A DNA stretch of 64,000 bases from Nonomuraea endophytica (lineage in GTDB: Bacteria > Actinomycetota > Actinomycetes > Streptosporangiales > Streptosporangiaceae), in the NCBI RefSeq assembly GCF_014203235.1, contig NZ_JACHIN010000003.1, positions 51,491-115,490 of the forward strand. Direction: 5' to 3'. Under the pieces are notes generated by a model. The model searched no databases. It saw nothing but the letters and a program-made list of their open reading frames with translations, and was not told where the DNA came from. Every line of letters starts with the position of its first letter. Position 1 is the stretch's first letter. Positions 54,879-64,000 of the stretch are shown here, piece by piece. Both the position numbers and the translations under genes were made by a program.

Positions 54879-56966
54879 GTGACCGAGACCGACCACGCCC
54901 TGCTGCCGCTGGATGCGGTACGCCCGGCCGCGCAGAAGGCCAAGGGCTCGGTCGTTCCCGCCCCCGAGGCGCCCGTGGCCAGGGTGGCGGTCGACAACCC
55001 GCTGCCGCACCTCGACCGGCCCTTCGACTACCTCGTGCCGGCCCCCCTGCACGACAGCGCCCAGCCGGGGGTGCGGGTCCGGGTGCGGTTCGCCGGCAAG
55101 CTGGTGGACGGGTTCCTGCTGGAGCGGACGGAGGAGAGCGAGCACCGGGGGAAGCTGGCCGCGATCGAGCGTGTGGTGTCGGCCGAGCCGGTTCTCACGG
55201 GCGAGGTGGCCGCCCTGGCCAGGGCCGTGGCCGACCGCTACGCCGGAACGCTGGCCGACGTGCTGCGGCTGGCCGTACCCCCGAGGCACGCCAAGGTCGA
55301 GGCAGAGCCCCAGGAGCCCCAGGAGCCCCGGAAAACGGACGGCTCGCCGGAGCCCGGGGGCCATCAGGCCTGGGCCGACTACCCGATGGGGCCGTCGTTC
55401 CTGGACGCGCTGGAGCACGGGCGGGCGCCCAGGGCCGTGTGGTCGGCGCTGCCCGGAGCCGCAGGATGGGCCGAGGCGATCGGCGAGGCGGTGCGTGCCA
55501 CGCTGGCCGGCGGCCGGGGCGCGCTGGTCGTCGTGCCGGACGGCAAGGACGTGGCGCTCGCCGACGAGGTGTTCGAGCGGCTGCTCGGCGACGGCGCGCA
55601 CGTGGCGCTCACCGCGGGCCTGGGGCCTGCCGAGCGGTACCGGCGCTGGCTCAGGGTGCTGCGCGGGCAGGCGCGCGCGGTGGTCGGCACCCGTGCGGCC
55701 ATGTTCGCGCCCGTCGCCGGCCTGGGGTTCGTCGCCCTCTGGGACGACGGCGACGACCTCCATGCCGAACGGCTGGCGCCCTACCCGCACGCCCGCGAGG
55801 TGCTCGCGCTGCGCGCCCACCGCGGCGGCGCGGCCATGCTCATCGGCGGCTACGCCCGCACCGCCGAGGCCACCCAGCTCATCGCCACCGGCTGGGCCAG
55901 GCCGATCGTGGCCGCCCGCGAGACCGTGCGCGCCAAGGCCCCCAAGGTGCGCCCGGCGGGCGAGGACGCCGAACTGGCCAAGGACCAGGCCGCCCGCGCC
56001 GCCCGCCTGCCCAGCGTCGCCTGGCGGGCGCTGCGCGAGGGGCTGGAGTCCGGGCCGGTGCTGGTCCAGGTCCCGAGGCGCGGCTACCTGCCCTCGATCG
56101 CCTGCCGCCAGTGCCGCCGCCCGGCCCGCTGCGCCCTGCCGCCCACCCGCACCGCTCCCGGTCACGACAACAGGATCGAGGACGCCGTGCCGGGCAAGGT
56201 CGCCTGCCACGGGCCGCTGGCGCTGCGCAGCGGGCACAGCGCGCCCTACTGCCGCTGGTGCGGCCGGGTGGACGCCGCCTGGCGGTGCGAGCACTGCGGC
56301 GGAGCGGGCGTGCGCGCGGTCGTCGTCGGCGCCCGGCGTACCGCCGAGGAGCTGGGGCGGGCCTTTCCGTCGGTGCCGGTCAAGACGTCCGGAAGGGACG
56401 GGGTGCTGGCGCGCGTCGGTTCCGGCAAGGCGCTGGTGGTGGCCACGCCGGGCGCGGAACCGGTCGCCGACGGCGGATACTCGGCGGCCGTGCTCCTGGA
56501 CGGCTGGGCCCTGCTGGGGCGGGCCGACCTGCGTGCGGCCGAGGAGGGCGTGCGCCGCTGGATGAACGCCGCCGCCCTGCTGCGGCCCGGCGCCGAGCTG
56601 GTGGTGCTCGCCGACATGGCGCTGCCGGCCGTACAGGCGCTGCTGCGCTGGGATCCCGTCACCCACGCCGAGCGCGAGCTCGCCGACCGCGCCGAGCTCG
56701 GCTTCCCGCCGGCGGTGCGGATGGCCACGCTCACGGGTACGGCCGCCGCCGTACGCCAGATGCTCGACGAGGTCCGCCTGCCGGACGAAGCCCAGGTCCT
56801 CGGCCCGGTCCAGGTCGACGACGAGCGGGAACGCGCCATGATCCGGGTCCCGAGAGCCTCGGGCGGCGTGCTGGCCGCGGCGCTCAAAGGGGCCACCGGG
56901 GTGCGCGCGGCGCGCAAGGCGGCTGATGTCGTCCGGGTGAGTGTCGACCCTCTCGACCTGATTTAG
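54879..56966 (+). CDS. priA: Primosomal protein N' (PriA), actinobacterial helicase-deficient form
   Basis: 695 residues from GTG. The N-terminal DNA-binding domain (VAVDNPLPHLDRPFDYLVP) and the zinc domain with paired Cys (CRQCRRPARC, CRWCGR, CEHCGG) are intact. The helicase ATPase signatures are lost: the Walker A region reads GRGALVVVPDGKDV and the DEAH position WDDGDD. This is usual for actinobacterial PriA, which is expected to keep fork recognition and lose unwinding. It lies in the metK-priA-def-fmt neighbourhood, apart from two inserted genes of unknown function. Confidence 0.93.
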   Translation: MTETDHALLPLDAVRPAAQKAKGSVVPAPEAPVARVAVDNPLPHLDRPFDYLVPAPLHDSAQPGVRVRVRFAGKLVDGFLLERTEESEHRGKLAAIERVVSAEPVLTGEVAALARAVADRYAGTLADVLRLAVPPRHAKVEAEPQEPQEPRKTDGSPEPGGHQAWADYPMGPSFLDALEHGRAPRAVWSALPGAAGWAEAIGEAVRATLAGGRGALVVVPDGKDVALADEVFERLLGDGAHVALTAGLGPAERYRRWLRVLRGQARAVVGTRAAMFAPVAGLGFVALWDDGDDLHAERLAPYPHAREVLALRAHRGGAAMLIGGYARTAEATQLIATGWARPIVAARETVRAKAPKVRPAGEDAELAKDQAARAARLPSVAWRALREGLESGPVLVQVPRRGYLPSIACRQCRRPARCALPPTRTAPGHDNRIEDAVPGKVACHGPLALRSGHSAPYCRWCGRVDAAWRCEHCGGAGVRAVVVGARRTAEELGRAFPSVPVKTSGRDGVLARVGSGKALVVATPGAEPVADGGYSAAVLLDGWALLGRADLRAAEEGVRRWMNAAALLRPGAELVVLADMALPAVQALLRWDPVTHAERELADRAELGFPPAVRMATLTGTAAAVRQMLDEVRLPDEAQVLGPVQVDDERERAMIRVPRASGGVLAAALKGATGVRAARKAADVVRVSVDPLDLI

Positions 56967-57003
56967 CCGCTTTCCCCGATTCGCTCATCTGTTGGCCAGC
57001 CGT

Positions 57004-57009
57004 TAGCGT
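57004..57009 (+). promoter_or_regulatory. Predicted -10 of the leaderless gene at 57016
   Basis: TAGCGT is followed by exactly six bases and the GTG at 57016; there is no Shine-Dalgarno. No convincing -35. Confidence 0.45.
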
Positions 57010-57015
57010 CTCCCT

Positions 57016-58605
57016 GTGTCGATCGAATGGGTGAACCGAGCCATCGACGACCTGCGCGCATGGGGCCGGGCGCGGGGCGTCGAGGTGGACGCCGACGAGG
57101 TGCGGCTGCTCTGCGACTACGCCAGCGACTATCTGGGCGTCAACGAGCTGGCCGACTTCGCTCCATCGACCTTCGACGACCTGCTGCTGTCCATCTACCC
57201 GCGCAAGGTGATCGCGCCGCCGGAGAGCGCGCCCGAGTCGGTCGCCGCGGCCCGCACGCTCGTCGACTACCTCGAGTCCTCCGGCGCCGCGGGCGCCGAC
57301 GGGGCGCGGGCCATGCGGGCGCGGCTGAGCGAGATCGCCGAGGAGATGCCGGCCGCGCTCGCCGACCCGGCCAACTTCGGCATGGCCAAGAGCCTGTTCA
57401 GCTCGATCGGCCCGGAGTCGCTGGAGCAGGACATCGCGATCCCTTCCGCCGACGCGCCCGGGAGCGCGCTTCCCGAGATCGAGGAGGCGCCCTGCGACTG
57501 CCCGGCGTGCACGCCGTTGCCCGCCGTACGCCTGGCTTCCCCGCAGGACCTGGAGGCCGCGCTCGGCGGGGTGGCCCTGCTGGCCGACCGCGACCGGCTG
57601 CTGGCCTGGCTGGGCGACCGGGGCAGCACCCCCACGGCCAAGGGCGCGCTGCGCGCCAAGGACGCCGCCGCCGCACCGGTGCCGGAGCCGAGGCTGCTGT
57701 GGGCGCTGGCCGGGCACACCGGCCTCGGCGGGTGGGCGAGCACCGTCGCCCACCTGGTCGAACACGACACCGCTGGCGCGGTCACCGGCCTGCCCGAGCT
57801 CGACGACGCCCTCTACGACCTGCTCGACCGCCTCTACCGCCTGCAGGCGCGGGTGCCCGACGAGGTGGTCGCCGACCACGTGTTCGAGCTGGCCGACGCG
57901 GACGTGGACGTGGACGCGGTGCTCGACCGGCTGGCCTGGTGCGGGCTGGTCGAGCGCCGCCACGACGGCGCCGGGCTGAGCCCGCTGGCCGTATGGGGGC
58001 TGCGCGAGCTCTACCTCGCCCACGGCCGCGACGCCCCCGAGGCGCCCGACCTCGCCGTCGCCGACGCGGTCGGCCTCATCGAAGGACTGCTCGACGGCAT
58101 GCCGACCGAGGCGGCCGAGCACGACATCGAACGCTGGCTGGCCGGGCGCACGCCGGAGCAGGCCGCCGCCGAGCTGCTGGCCGCCGCCACCGGCGCCCCG
58201 GCCGTGGCCCGCGGCATCGCGGTCACCATCGTCGACCACCTCGGCGCCGCCGCCGAGCCTGCGCTGCGCGCGGTGCTCGACGACGAGGAACTGCGCCCGC
58301 ACGCCATCCACTGGCTCACCTCCAGAGGGCTGCCCGCGCCGCCGCTCACCCAGGACGAGCTCCTGTGGGTCAGCGTGGACATGCTCGCGCTGGCGATGCC
58401 GGCGGCACAGGAGGACCCCGAGATCTTCGCCGAGAACATGGCCGCCTCGGGCCCGCCGGCCCACCTCATCGAGGAGATGTGGCGGGTCGACCACCCCGAC
58501 GTGGTCGAGGTGCTCGAACTGCTCGGCCGGTCCCTGCCCGGCAGCGGAGAGGCCAAGGCGGCGCGCAAGGCGGCGTTCAAAGCACGCTCACGAGCGATCC
58601 GATGA
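57016..58605 (+). CDS. Protein of unknown function, larger member of a related pair
   Basis: 529 residues, cytosolic. The N-terminal 65 residues (WVNRAIDDLRAWGRARGVEVD) are helical; residues 155-170 hold a CDCPAC motif (possible metal site); a winged-helix-like region ends LSPLAVWGLRELYLAHG; the C-terminal 190 residues are HEAT-like helices ending HPDVVEVLELLGR and KAARKAAFKARSR. That basic tail recurs in several actinobacterial families. The region from LSPLAVWGLR to the end is homologous to the next protein. Family not recognised. Conserved placement beside priA and def might indicate a role in replication restart or translation quality, but this is a guess. Confidence 0.8.
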   Translation: MSIEWVNRAIDDLRAWGRARGVEVDADEVRLLCDYASDYLGVNELADFAPSTFDDLLLSIYPRKVIAPPESAPESVAAARTLVDYLESSGAAGADGARAMRARLSEIAEEMPAALADPANFGMAKSLFSSIGPESLEQDIAIPSADAPGSALPEIEEAPCDCPACTPLPAVRLASPQDLEAALGGVALLADRDRLLAWLGDRGSTPTAKGALRAKDAAAAPVPEPRLLWALAGHTGLGGWASTVAHLVEHDTAGAVTGLPELDDALYDLLDRLYRLQARVPDEVVADHVFELADADVDVDAVLDRLAWCGLVERRHDGAGLSPLAVWGLRELYLAHGRDAPEAPDLAVADAVGLIEGLLDGMPTEAAEHDIERWLAGRTPEQAAAELLAAATGAPAVARGIAVTIVDHLGAAAEPALRAVLDDEELRPHAIHWLTSRGLPAPPLTQDELLWVSVDMLALAMPAAQEDPEIFAENMAASGPPAHLIEEMWRVDHPDVVEVLELLGRSLPGSGEAKAARKAAFKARSRAIR

Positions 58606-58631
58606 AGTACATCCCTGTGACTCGTGTGCAG

Positions 58632-58637
58632 TAAGTT
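58632..58637 (+). promoter_or_regulatory. Predicted -10 of the leaderless gene at 58644
   Basis: TAAGTT is followed by exactly six bases and the GTG at 58644, with no Shine-Dalgarno. It gives the second unknown gene its own promoter independent of the first. Confidence 0.5.
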
Positions 58638-58643
58638 TCGTGG

Positions 58644-59975
58644 GTGGCAAACAACGTCTTCGACCTCGCCGAGCTCCGCAAGCTGATCGAGGAGCCCGCT
58701 CCAGTGGAGACGCCCGCGCCCCAGGTCAGGGAGGCGTTGACGTTCCCGCCTGTCGCGCTGGCCGCCGACGCGGAGCTGGCCGTCGCGGTGCCCGGGGTGC
58801 CGCTGGTCGCCGACGCCATCAAGCTCACCGCCTGGACCGGCGAGCGCCCGGTCACCGATGAGGGACTGCTGTCCGAGACCGACGCCGCCGCCGCGGCCAA
58901 GGAGCTCGGCGTCTCCCGTGCCCGGCTGCGGCTGGCCTGGATCGTGGCGGTCAACACCCGCCTGCTCCAGATCGTGCGCGGCACCGCCTCGCGCGGCGCG
59001 CTGCCCCTGCGCCTGCCCGCCGAGGCCACGCTGGAGTTCTGGGACGGCGTCGTCATGGACGTCCTCGACCAGGCCGACACCTCCCGCCTGACCGGCTCGC
59101 GGGTCATCGACGGCCACCTGGCCGAGACCCTCGCCACCATCTACTCCGTGCGCTCCGGCGTCGCCATCGCCAACCTCGCCAAGGGCCTGCTGCAGTCGCA
59201 CGAGGTGGCCTGCGAGCCGAGCCAGGCCGAGCTGCGCGAGCTCAGCGGCAGCCTGCCGGGCGAACTGCTGGAGGCGCTGTCCCTGCTCACCTACTGCGGC
59301 CTGGTGCAGCAGACCGGCACCGGCCGGATCGCGCTGACCCCGCTCGGCGTCTGGGCCGTCCGCCACGACCTGCTGCGCGAGGGCCACGAGGCGCCCACGC
59401 TGGCCGAGGTCGAGGTCTTCGCCGGGCTCGACGCGGAAGCGCTGGTGGAGTCCCTGGTCAGCGGCGCGGTCACGCAGAGCGCCGTGACGACCTGGCTGGA
59501 GCGCCGCCCGCCCGAGCAGGCCGCCCGCGACCTCCTGGCCGTCGCCACGGCCGGCGGCGCCGGCCACCGGGGCGCCGTGGGCGCCATTCTCGAAGAGCTC
59601 GGCCCCGAGGCCCAGTCGCCGGTACGCGACTCGCTGGCCGACCCCACCATGTGGCGCTACGCGGCCTCCTGGCTGCACATCCGCGACCTCGACGCGCCCC
59701 CGCTCAGCTCCGACGACCACACCTGGATCGCCGTCGACTCCGTCGCCGCCCTGCTCCACATCTCCGGCAGCCCGGAGTCCGTCGGCGAGTTCGGCGCGCT
59801 GGAGTCCGGCGAGGACCTGGTCAGGAGCGTGGGGGAGATGGCCGGCTCCAGCCACCCCGACACCGTGGCCGTCCTCGAACTCCTGGCCTCCACTCACGGC
59901 GACGCCGCCGTCGCCAAGGCGGCGCGCAAGGCCGCGATGAAAGCCAGGTCGCTCCAGACCACTAAACTGGGCTGA
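58644..59975 (+). CDS. Protein of unknown function, smaller member of the pair
   Basis: 443 residues, cytosolic, from a GTG with a leaderless-type -10. The N-terminal 150 residues contain SETDAAAAAKELGVSRARLRLAWIVAVN, an HTH-like segment. From LTPLGVWAVRHDLLREGHEAP onward it follows the preceding protein: HEAT-like helices, LERRPPEQAARDLLAVA, SHPDTVAVLELLAS and a basic end VAKAARKAAMKARS. The first 250 residues are largely unrelated. A tandem duplication with N-terminal replacement explains this best. No enzyme motif was found. def starts 34 bases downstream. Confidence 0.82.
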   Translation: MANNVFDLAELRKLIEEPAPVETPAPQVREALTFPPVALAADAELAVAVPGVPLVADAIKLTAWTGERPVTDEGLLSETDAAAAAKELGVSRARLRLAWIVAVNTRLLQIVRGTASRGALPLRLPAEATLEFWDGVVMDVLDQADTSRLTGSRVIDGHLAETLATIYSVRSGVAIANLAKGLLQSHEVACEPSQAELRELSGSLPGELLEALSLLTYCGLVQQTGTGRIALTPLGVWAVRHDLLREGHEAPTLAEVEVFAGLDAEALVESLVSGAVTQSAVTTWLERRPPEQAARDLLAVATAGGAGHRGAVGAILEELGPEAQSPVRDSLADPTMWRYAASWLHIRDLDAPPLSSDDHTWIAVDSVAALLHISGSPESVGEFGALESGEDLVRSVGEMAGSSHPDTVAVLELLASTHGDAAVAKAARKAAMKARSLQTTKLG

Positions 59976-60009
59976 TCCCACCCTGCCTTCGCGGAACGGA
60001 GTTGGCCAC

Positions 60010-60558
60010 TTGGCGATCCAGTCGATCCGGCTGTTCGGAGACCCGGTGCTGCGCACCCCGGCGGCCCCGGTCGTCGACTTCGACAAGGAACTGCGCAAAC
60101 TGGTCAAAGACCTGACCGACACGATGATGGACGCGCCGGGCGCCGGCCTGGCCGCCCCGCAGATCGGCGTCGGCCTGCGGGTCTTCACCTACTACGTCGA
60201 CGACCAGCTCGGCCACCTGATCAACCCCGACCTCGACCTGTCGGCCGACCTCGACGAGGAGGGCGAGGAAGGCTGCCTGTCCTTCCCCGGCCTGTCCTTC
60301 CCGACGCCGCGCGCCATCCGCGCCGTCGCCAAGGGGCTCGACATGCACGGCGAGCCGGTCACCCTCGAAGGCACCGACCTGATGGCCCGCTGCTTCCAGC
60401 ACGAGACCGACCACCTCGACGGCATCCTGTTCATCGACCGGATGGACTCCGCGCAGCGCAAGCTCGCGATGAAGGCCATCCGCGAGGCGGAGTGGAGCGG
60501 ACTGACCCCGCCGGCGGTCAAGTTCTCCCCGCACGCCACCGGCGGGAAGGCTCTCTGA
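60010..60558 (+). CDS. def: Peptide deformylase
   Basis: 182 residues from TTG, GGAG eight bases upstream. [21 protein letters not shown] (metal Cys) and [12 protein letters not shown] (HExxH metal site) are the three deformylase motifs. It removes the formyl group from nascent proteins. fmt follows after two bases. Confidence 0.97.
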   Translation: MAIQSIRLFGDPVLRTPAAPVVDFDKELRKLVKDLTDTMMDAPGAGLAAPQIGVGLRVFTYYVDDQLGHLINPDLDLSADLDEEGEEGCLSFPGLSFPTPRAIRAVAKGLDMHGEPVTLEGTDLMARCFQHETDHLDGILFIDRMDSAQRKLAMKAIREAEWSGLTPPAVKFSPHATGGKAL

Positions 60559-60560
60559 CG

Positions 60561-61490
60561 ATGCGCCTGGTCTTCGCCGGCACGCCCGAGACGGCTCTGC
60601 CCTCGCTGCGCGCCCTCATCGACTCGCCACGTCACGACGTCGTGGCCGTGGTCACCCGCCCCGACGCCCAGACCGGCCGCGGCCGCAAGGTGCACCTGTC
60701 GCCCGTCGCCGAGCTGGCCGAGGAGGCCGGCATCGAGGTGCTGCGCCCGGCCAAGGCCGGCGACCCGGAGTTCCTCGACCGGCTGCGCGCGCTGGAGCCC
60801 GACTGCTGCCCGGTCGTCGCCTACGGGGCGCTGCTGCCGCAGTCCGCGCTCGACGTGCCCCGCCAGGGCTGGATCAACCTGCACTTCTCGCTGCTGCCCG
60901 CCTGGCGCGGCGCCGCCCCCGTGCAGCACTCCGTGCTCCACGGTGACGAGATCACCGGCGCGGCCACGTTCCAGATCGTCAAGGAGCTCGACGCCGGGCC
61001 CGTCTACGGCGTCGTCACCGAGGAGATCCGCACCGACGACACCAGCGGCGCGCTGCTGGAGCGCCTGTCGATCTCCGGCGCCGGGCTGCTGGCCGCGACC
61101 CTCGACGGGGTCGAGGACGGCACCCTGGAGCCCCGGCCCCAGCCCGCCGACGGCATCAGCTACGCACCGAAGATCAACGTGGACGACGCCAGGGCCGACT
61201 GGCAGGCGCCCGCCATGCGGGTCGACCGGCTCGTGCGCGCCTGCACGCCCAACCCCGGCGCGTGGAGCGAGTTCCGCGGCCAGCGGGTCAAGCTCGGCCC
61301 GGTCCGGCCGCGGCCCGACGCCGCCCGGCTGGAGCCCGGAGTGATCGCGGCCACCAAGCACGAGGTGCTGGTCGGCACCGCCACCCATCCGGTCGAGCTG
61401 ACCGAGGTGCAGGCGCAGGGCAAGCGGGTGATGAGCGCGGCCGAGTGGGCCCGCGGCTCGCGCCTGGGCGAAGGGGACAAGTTCGCGTGA
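60561..61490 (+). CDS. fmt: Methionyl-tRNA formyltransferase
   Basis: 309 residues. [18 protein letters not shown] opens the formyltransferase Rossmann domain; [18 protein letters not shown] is the tetrahydrofolate/catalytic signature with Asn and His; the C-terminal OB-like domain (about 205-309) binds tRNA. With def it forms the formylation cycle of translation initiation. Its stop overlaps the rsmB GTG (GTGA). Confidence 0.97.
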   Translation: MRLVFAGTPETALPSLRALIDSPRHDVVAVVTRPDAQTGRGRKVHLSPVAELAEEAGIEVLRPAKAGDPEFLDRLRALEPDCCPVVAYGALLPQSALDVPRQGWINLHFSLLPAWRGAAPVQHSVLHGDEITGAATFQIVKELDAGPVYGVVTEEIRTDDTSGALLERLSISGAGLLAATLDGVEDGTLEPRPQPADGISYAPKINVDDARADWQAPAMRVDRLVRACTPNPGAWSEFRGQRVKLGPVRPRPDAARLEPGVIAATKHEVLVGTATHPVELTEVQAQGKRVMSAAEWARGSRLGEGDKFA

Positions 61491-62926
61491 CGGCTTCACG
61501 GGGGAACGGCGGCGCACGGGGCCGTGGTCGTGGTGACGGCGGCTACGGCCGGGGTCAGGGCGGCGGGAGCCGTACCAGGAAAGGGCCGGTGCGGGACGAG
61601 GCGCGCAACGCGGCCTTCGACGTGCTGCGTGCCGTCGACGAGCGGGACGCCTACGCCAACCTGCTGATGCCGCGCCTGCTGCGCGAGCGGCGGCTGGGCG
61701 GGCGCGACGCGGCGCTCGCCACCGAACTGGCCTACGGGACGCTGCGCGGGCTCGGCACCTACGACGCGATCATCGAATACTGCACCGATCGCGCGCCCGA
61801 CCCCGACGTGCGCGACGCGCTGCGGCTCGGCGCCCACCAGCTGCTCAAGATGCGCGTCCCGCCGCACGCCGCGGTGGGCACGACCGTCGATCTGGTACGG
61901 CTGCGCGTCGGCGTCGGCGCCTCCAAGTTCGCCAACGCCGTCCTGCGCAAGGTGGCCGCCAGGCCGCTCGACGACTGGATCCCGATCGTGGCTCCCGAGG
62001 ACCCGGTCGGCCACATGTCGGTCGCCCACAGCCATCCGCGCTGGATCGTGTCCGCCTTCCGCGACGCGCTCGGCGGCGACGACGCGGAGACGGCCGATCT
62101 GCTGGCCGCCGACAACGTACGCCCGCTGGTCACGCTCGTGGCCCGTCCCGGCCGCAGCTCGGTGGCCGAGCTGCAGGACTCCGGCGCCGAGGCCGGCCGC
62201 TACTCGCCCTATGCCGCCTACCTGCCCGAGGGCGACCCCGGCCAGGTGCTGGCGGTGGCCGAGTACCGCGCCGCCGTGCAGGACGAGGCCAGCCAGCTCG
62301 TCGCCCTCGCCCTGGCCAGGGTGCCGGTGGAGGGCCGCGACGAGTTCTGGCTCGACATGTGCGCGGGCCCCGGCGGCAAGGCGGGCCTGCTCGACGCCAT
62401 CGCCGCCTACGGCGACCCCGACGAGGGCTTCCCCGGCGGCAAGCACCTGCTGGCCGCCGACGTCCAATATCACCGTGCCCGCCTGGTCTGGCAGACCACC
62501 CGCGAGGCCTCGGTGATCACCGCCGACGGCACCGAGCCCGCCTGGCGGCCCGGCGCCTTCGACCGGGTCATGCTGGACGCGCCCTGCACCGGCCTGGGCG
62601 CGCTGCGCCGCCGTCCCGAGGCCAGGTGGCGGCGCGACCCCGCCGGCGTGCCGGGCCTGGGAGCGCTGCAGCGCGGTCTTCTGGCCACCGCCCTCGACGC
62701 GGTACGGCCCGGCGGCGTCGTCGCCTACGTCACCTGCTCGCCCCACCTGGCCGAGACCGGGATCGTGGTCTCCGACGTGCTGCGGCGGCGCGAGGACGTC
62801 GAGCAGCTGGACGCGCGCTCGTACCTGACCGAGGTGCCCGACCTCGGCGATGGCCCGCACGCCCAGTTCTGGCCGCACCGGCACGGGATGGACGCGATGT
62901 TCCTGGCGTTGCTGCGCAAGCGGTAA
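61487..62926 (+). CDS. rsmB: 16S rRNA m5C967 methyltransferase
   Basis: 479 residues from a GTG overlapping fmt. The first 35 residues are an Arg/Gly-rich extension typical of actinobacterial forms. A NusB-like domain (about 38-180: [34 protein letters not shown]) precedes the methyltransferase: [29 protein letters not shown] (motif IV PC) and [16 protein letters not shown] (catalytic TC). The fmt-rsmB order is conserved. Confidence 0.95.
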   Translation: MTASRGNGGARGRGRGDGGYGRGQGGGSRTRKGPVRDEARNAAFDVLRAVDERDAYANLLMPRLLRERRLGGRDAALATELAYGTLRGLGTYDAIIEYCTDRAPDPDVRDALRLGAHQLLKMRVPPHAAVGTTVDLVRLRVGVGASKFANAVLRKVAARPLDDWIPIVAPEDPVGHMSVAHSHPRWIVSAFRDALGGDDAETADLLAADNVRPLVTLVARPGRSSVAELQDSGAEAGRYSPYAAYLPEGDPGQVLAVAEYRAAVQDEASQLVALALARVPVEGRDEFWLDMCAGPGGKAGLLDAIAAYGDPDEGFPGGKHLLAADVQYHRARLVWQTTREASVITADGTEPAWRPGAFDRVMLDAPCTGLGALRRRPEARWRRDPAGVPGLGALQRGLLATALDAVRPGGVVAYVTCSPHLAETGIVVSDVLRRREDVEQLDARSYLTEVPDLGDGPHAQFWPHRHGMDAMFLALLRKR

Positions 62927-62999
62927 CAAGCAAGCGTTAGGTCACGATTCGCCTTCTAAGCCTGTCCTTGCCCTGGGCGGGTGTGGTCCCATCGGCCAC

Positions 63000-63971
63000 G
63001 TGGACATCCTCGACGGCCTGCGCGGGGCCGAACTCGGGCCGATCATCGCGCTCCAGGGGCTGCCCGGGTGGCTGGAACCGGTGATGGAGGCGGTCTCGCT
63101 GTTCGGCAGCGAGCAGACCTTCCTGTTCCTGCTGCCCGTCCTCTACTGGTGCGTCAGCCCCCGCCTCGGCCTGCGGATGGGCGTGGTCGTGCTGGGTGCG
63201 GCGGCCAGTAACGCGGTGCTCAAGCTGCTGTTCCACGCGCCGCGTCCCTACTGGCTGGACGCCCGGGTCAGGCCGCTGTCGCTGGAGGGGACGTTCGGGA
63301 TGCCGTCCGGGCACGCCCAGATCGCCGCGGCCACGTGGGGCGCGCTGGCCGCTGCCGTGCGACGGCCTTGGGCGTGGTGGGGCGCGGTGGCGGCGGTCGG
63401 GCTCATCGGGCTGTCCCGGGTTTACCTGGGGGTGCACTTCATCTCCGATGTGGTGGCAGGGGTGTTGCTGGGCGTGGCCGTACTGGTGCTGGTGGTGAAG
63501 CTGGAGCCGGCCGCCGTACGGTGGTGGCGCGGGTTGTCGCTGGGCTGGCAGTTGGCCGCCTCGGCGGTGGTCTCGGTGGTGCCGCTGGGGGCCGCCGCGC
63601 TGGCCAACGCGCCCTATGCCGGGTGGTCGCTGCCCGCTGCATGGCGGCTGGCCGGGGATGTCGATCCCCTCGCTCTCGACACGCTGGTGGCCATGTGCGG
63701 GTCGGTGCTGGGGATGCTGGCGGGGGCGTCGGTGATGTACCGGCTCGGGTGGTTCTCGGTGCGCGGGACGCTGGGGCGGAAGGTGGCGCGGTGGGCGCTC
63801 GGGTCGCTGGTGGTGGGGGCGCTGTGGTTCGGGCTGCGGGAACTGCTGCCGGAGCATGATGTGCTGCGTTATCTCCGGTATGCGGTGCTGACTTTGTGGG
63901 TGCAGCTTGGGGCGCCGCTGACGTTCATTCGGCTGGGTTTGATGAGCGGAGCCGAGCGCAAGGTGTCCTAG
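63000..63971 (+). CDS. PAP2-family membrane phosphatase
   Basis: 323 residues with about eight membrane helices. KLLFHAPRPYW, GMPSGHAQIA and SRVYLGVHFISDVVAG are the three phosphatidic-acid-phosphatase motifs (KxxxxxxRP, PSGH, SRxxxxxHxxxD), all intact. The GTG at 63000 is the first sensible start after rsmB; no clear ribosome site. Likely substrates are isoprenyl or lipid phosphates at the outer membrane face; C-terminal helices after residue 180 are less conserved. It ends 29 bases before the window end. Confidence 0.88.
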   Translation: MDILDGLRGAELGPIIALQGLPGWLEPVMEAVSLFGSEQTFLFLLPVLYWCVSPRLGLRMGVVVLGAAASNAVLKLLFHAPRPYWLDARVRPLSLEGTFGMPSGHAQIAAATWGALAAAVRRPWAWWGAVAAVGLIGLSRVYLGVHFISDVVAGVLLGVAVLVLVVKLEPAAVRWWRGLSLGWQLAASAVVSVVPLGAAALANAPYAGWSLPAAWRLAGDVDPLALDTLVAMCGSVLGMLAGASVMYRLGWFSVRGTLGRKVARWALGSLVVGALWFGLRELLPEHDVLRYLRYAVLTLWVQLGAPLTFIRLGLMSGAERKVS

Positions 63972-64000
63972 AAGGCGCGCCTGGATCTTCCGGGGCTTCT

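Overview
The window reads as high-GC actinomycete chromosome, most likely Streptosporangiales (Nonomuraea or Streptosporangium type). The grounds are G+C-saturated third codon positions, many GTG and TTG starts, BldD, an actinobacterial integration host factor (mIHF), a helicase-motif-less PriA, a HEPN_SAV_6107 protein, and a pyr - mIHF - gmk - rpoZ - coaBC - metK - priA - def - fmt - rsmB core order. I saw no rRNA, tRNA, CRISPR array, transposase or phage gene. The placement is an inference, since no searches were run.

Bases 1-13686 form a carbohydrate-use locus. A 5'-cut GH97 enzyme is followed by three secreted proteins of different folds (BNR beta-propeller, jelly-roll lyase-like protein with a C-terminal beta-sandwich, Tat-exported beta-helix) and two VOC proteins. 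Two GH36-type alpha-galactosidase genes, a Gfo/Idh/MocA oxidoreductase and two ROK regulators follow; one ROK/GH36 pair shares a compact divergent promoter region. Bases 13683-15727 hold a TetR gene, with a palindromic operator candidate, facing a P450 and its 3Fe-4S ferredoxin. A secreted 5'-nucleotidase and a two-helix membrane protein follow.

Bases 18365-21602 are gene-poor. Two near-perfect LexA (SOS) boxes bracket a consensus promoter that leads through a strongly folded leader into a HEPN-domain gene with an intact R-x4-H motif. Then come a small tyrosine-phosphatase-like gene, degenerate repeats and bldD.

Bases 21903-28858 (minus strand) are a complete arginine deiminase pathway (arcA, arcB, arcC) with two amino-acid permeases and a universal stress protein. 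Upstream are a DUF3040 gene beneath a large palindrome and an orphan ATP synthase gamma gene.

Bases 30293-40219 are the whole UMP pathway as one operon (pyrR-pyrB-pyrC-carA-carB-pyrK-pyrD-pyrF), with a PyrR-binding hairpin in the leader. A 2.5-kb stretch with DoxX and VOC genes and repeat arrays separates it from mIHF-gmk-rpoZ-coaBC. Next come a TPM-domain/PspA envelope-stress pair, a small PH-like protein, metK, two LuxR-family ATPase regulators, priA, two related genes of unknown function, def-fmt-rsmB and a PAP2 phosphatase.

Most worth following up: the LexA-type control of the HEPN gene, the three-fold secreted cluster, the unknown pair beside priA, the 15-bp minisatellite inside coaBC, the orphan atpG, and six genes whose -10 element sits exactly 6 or 7 bases before the start codon with no ribosome binding site (predicted leaderless mRNAs).
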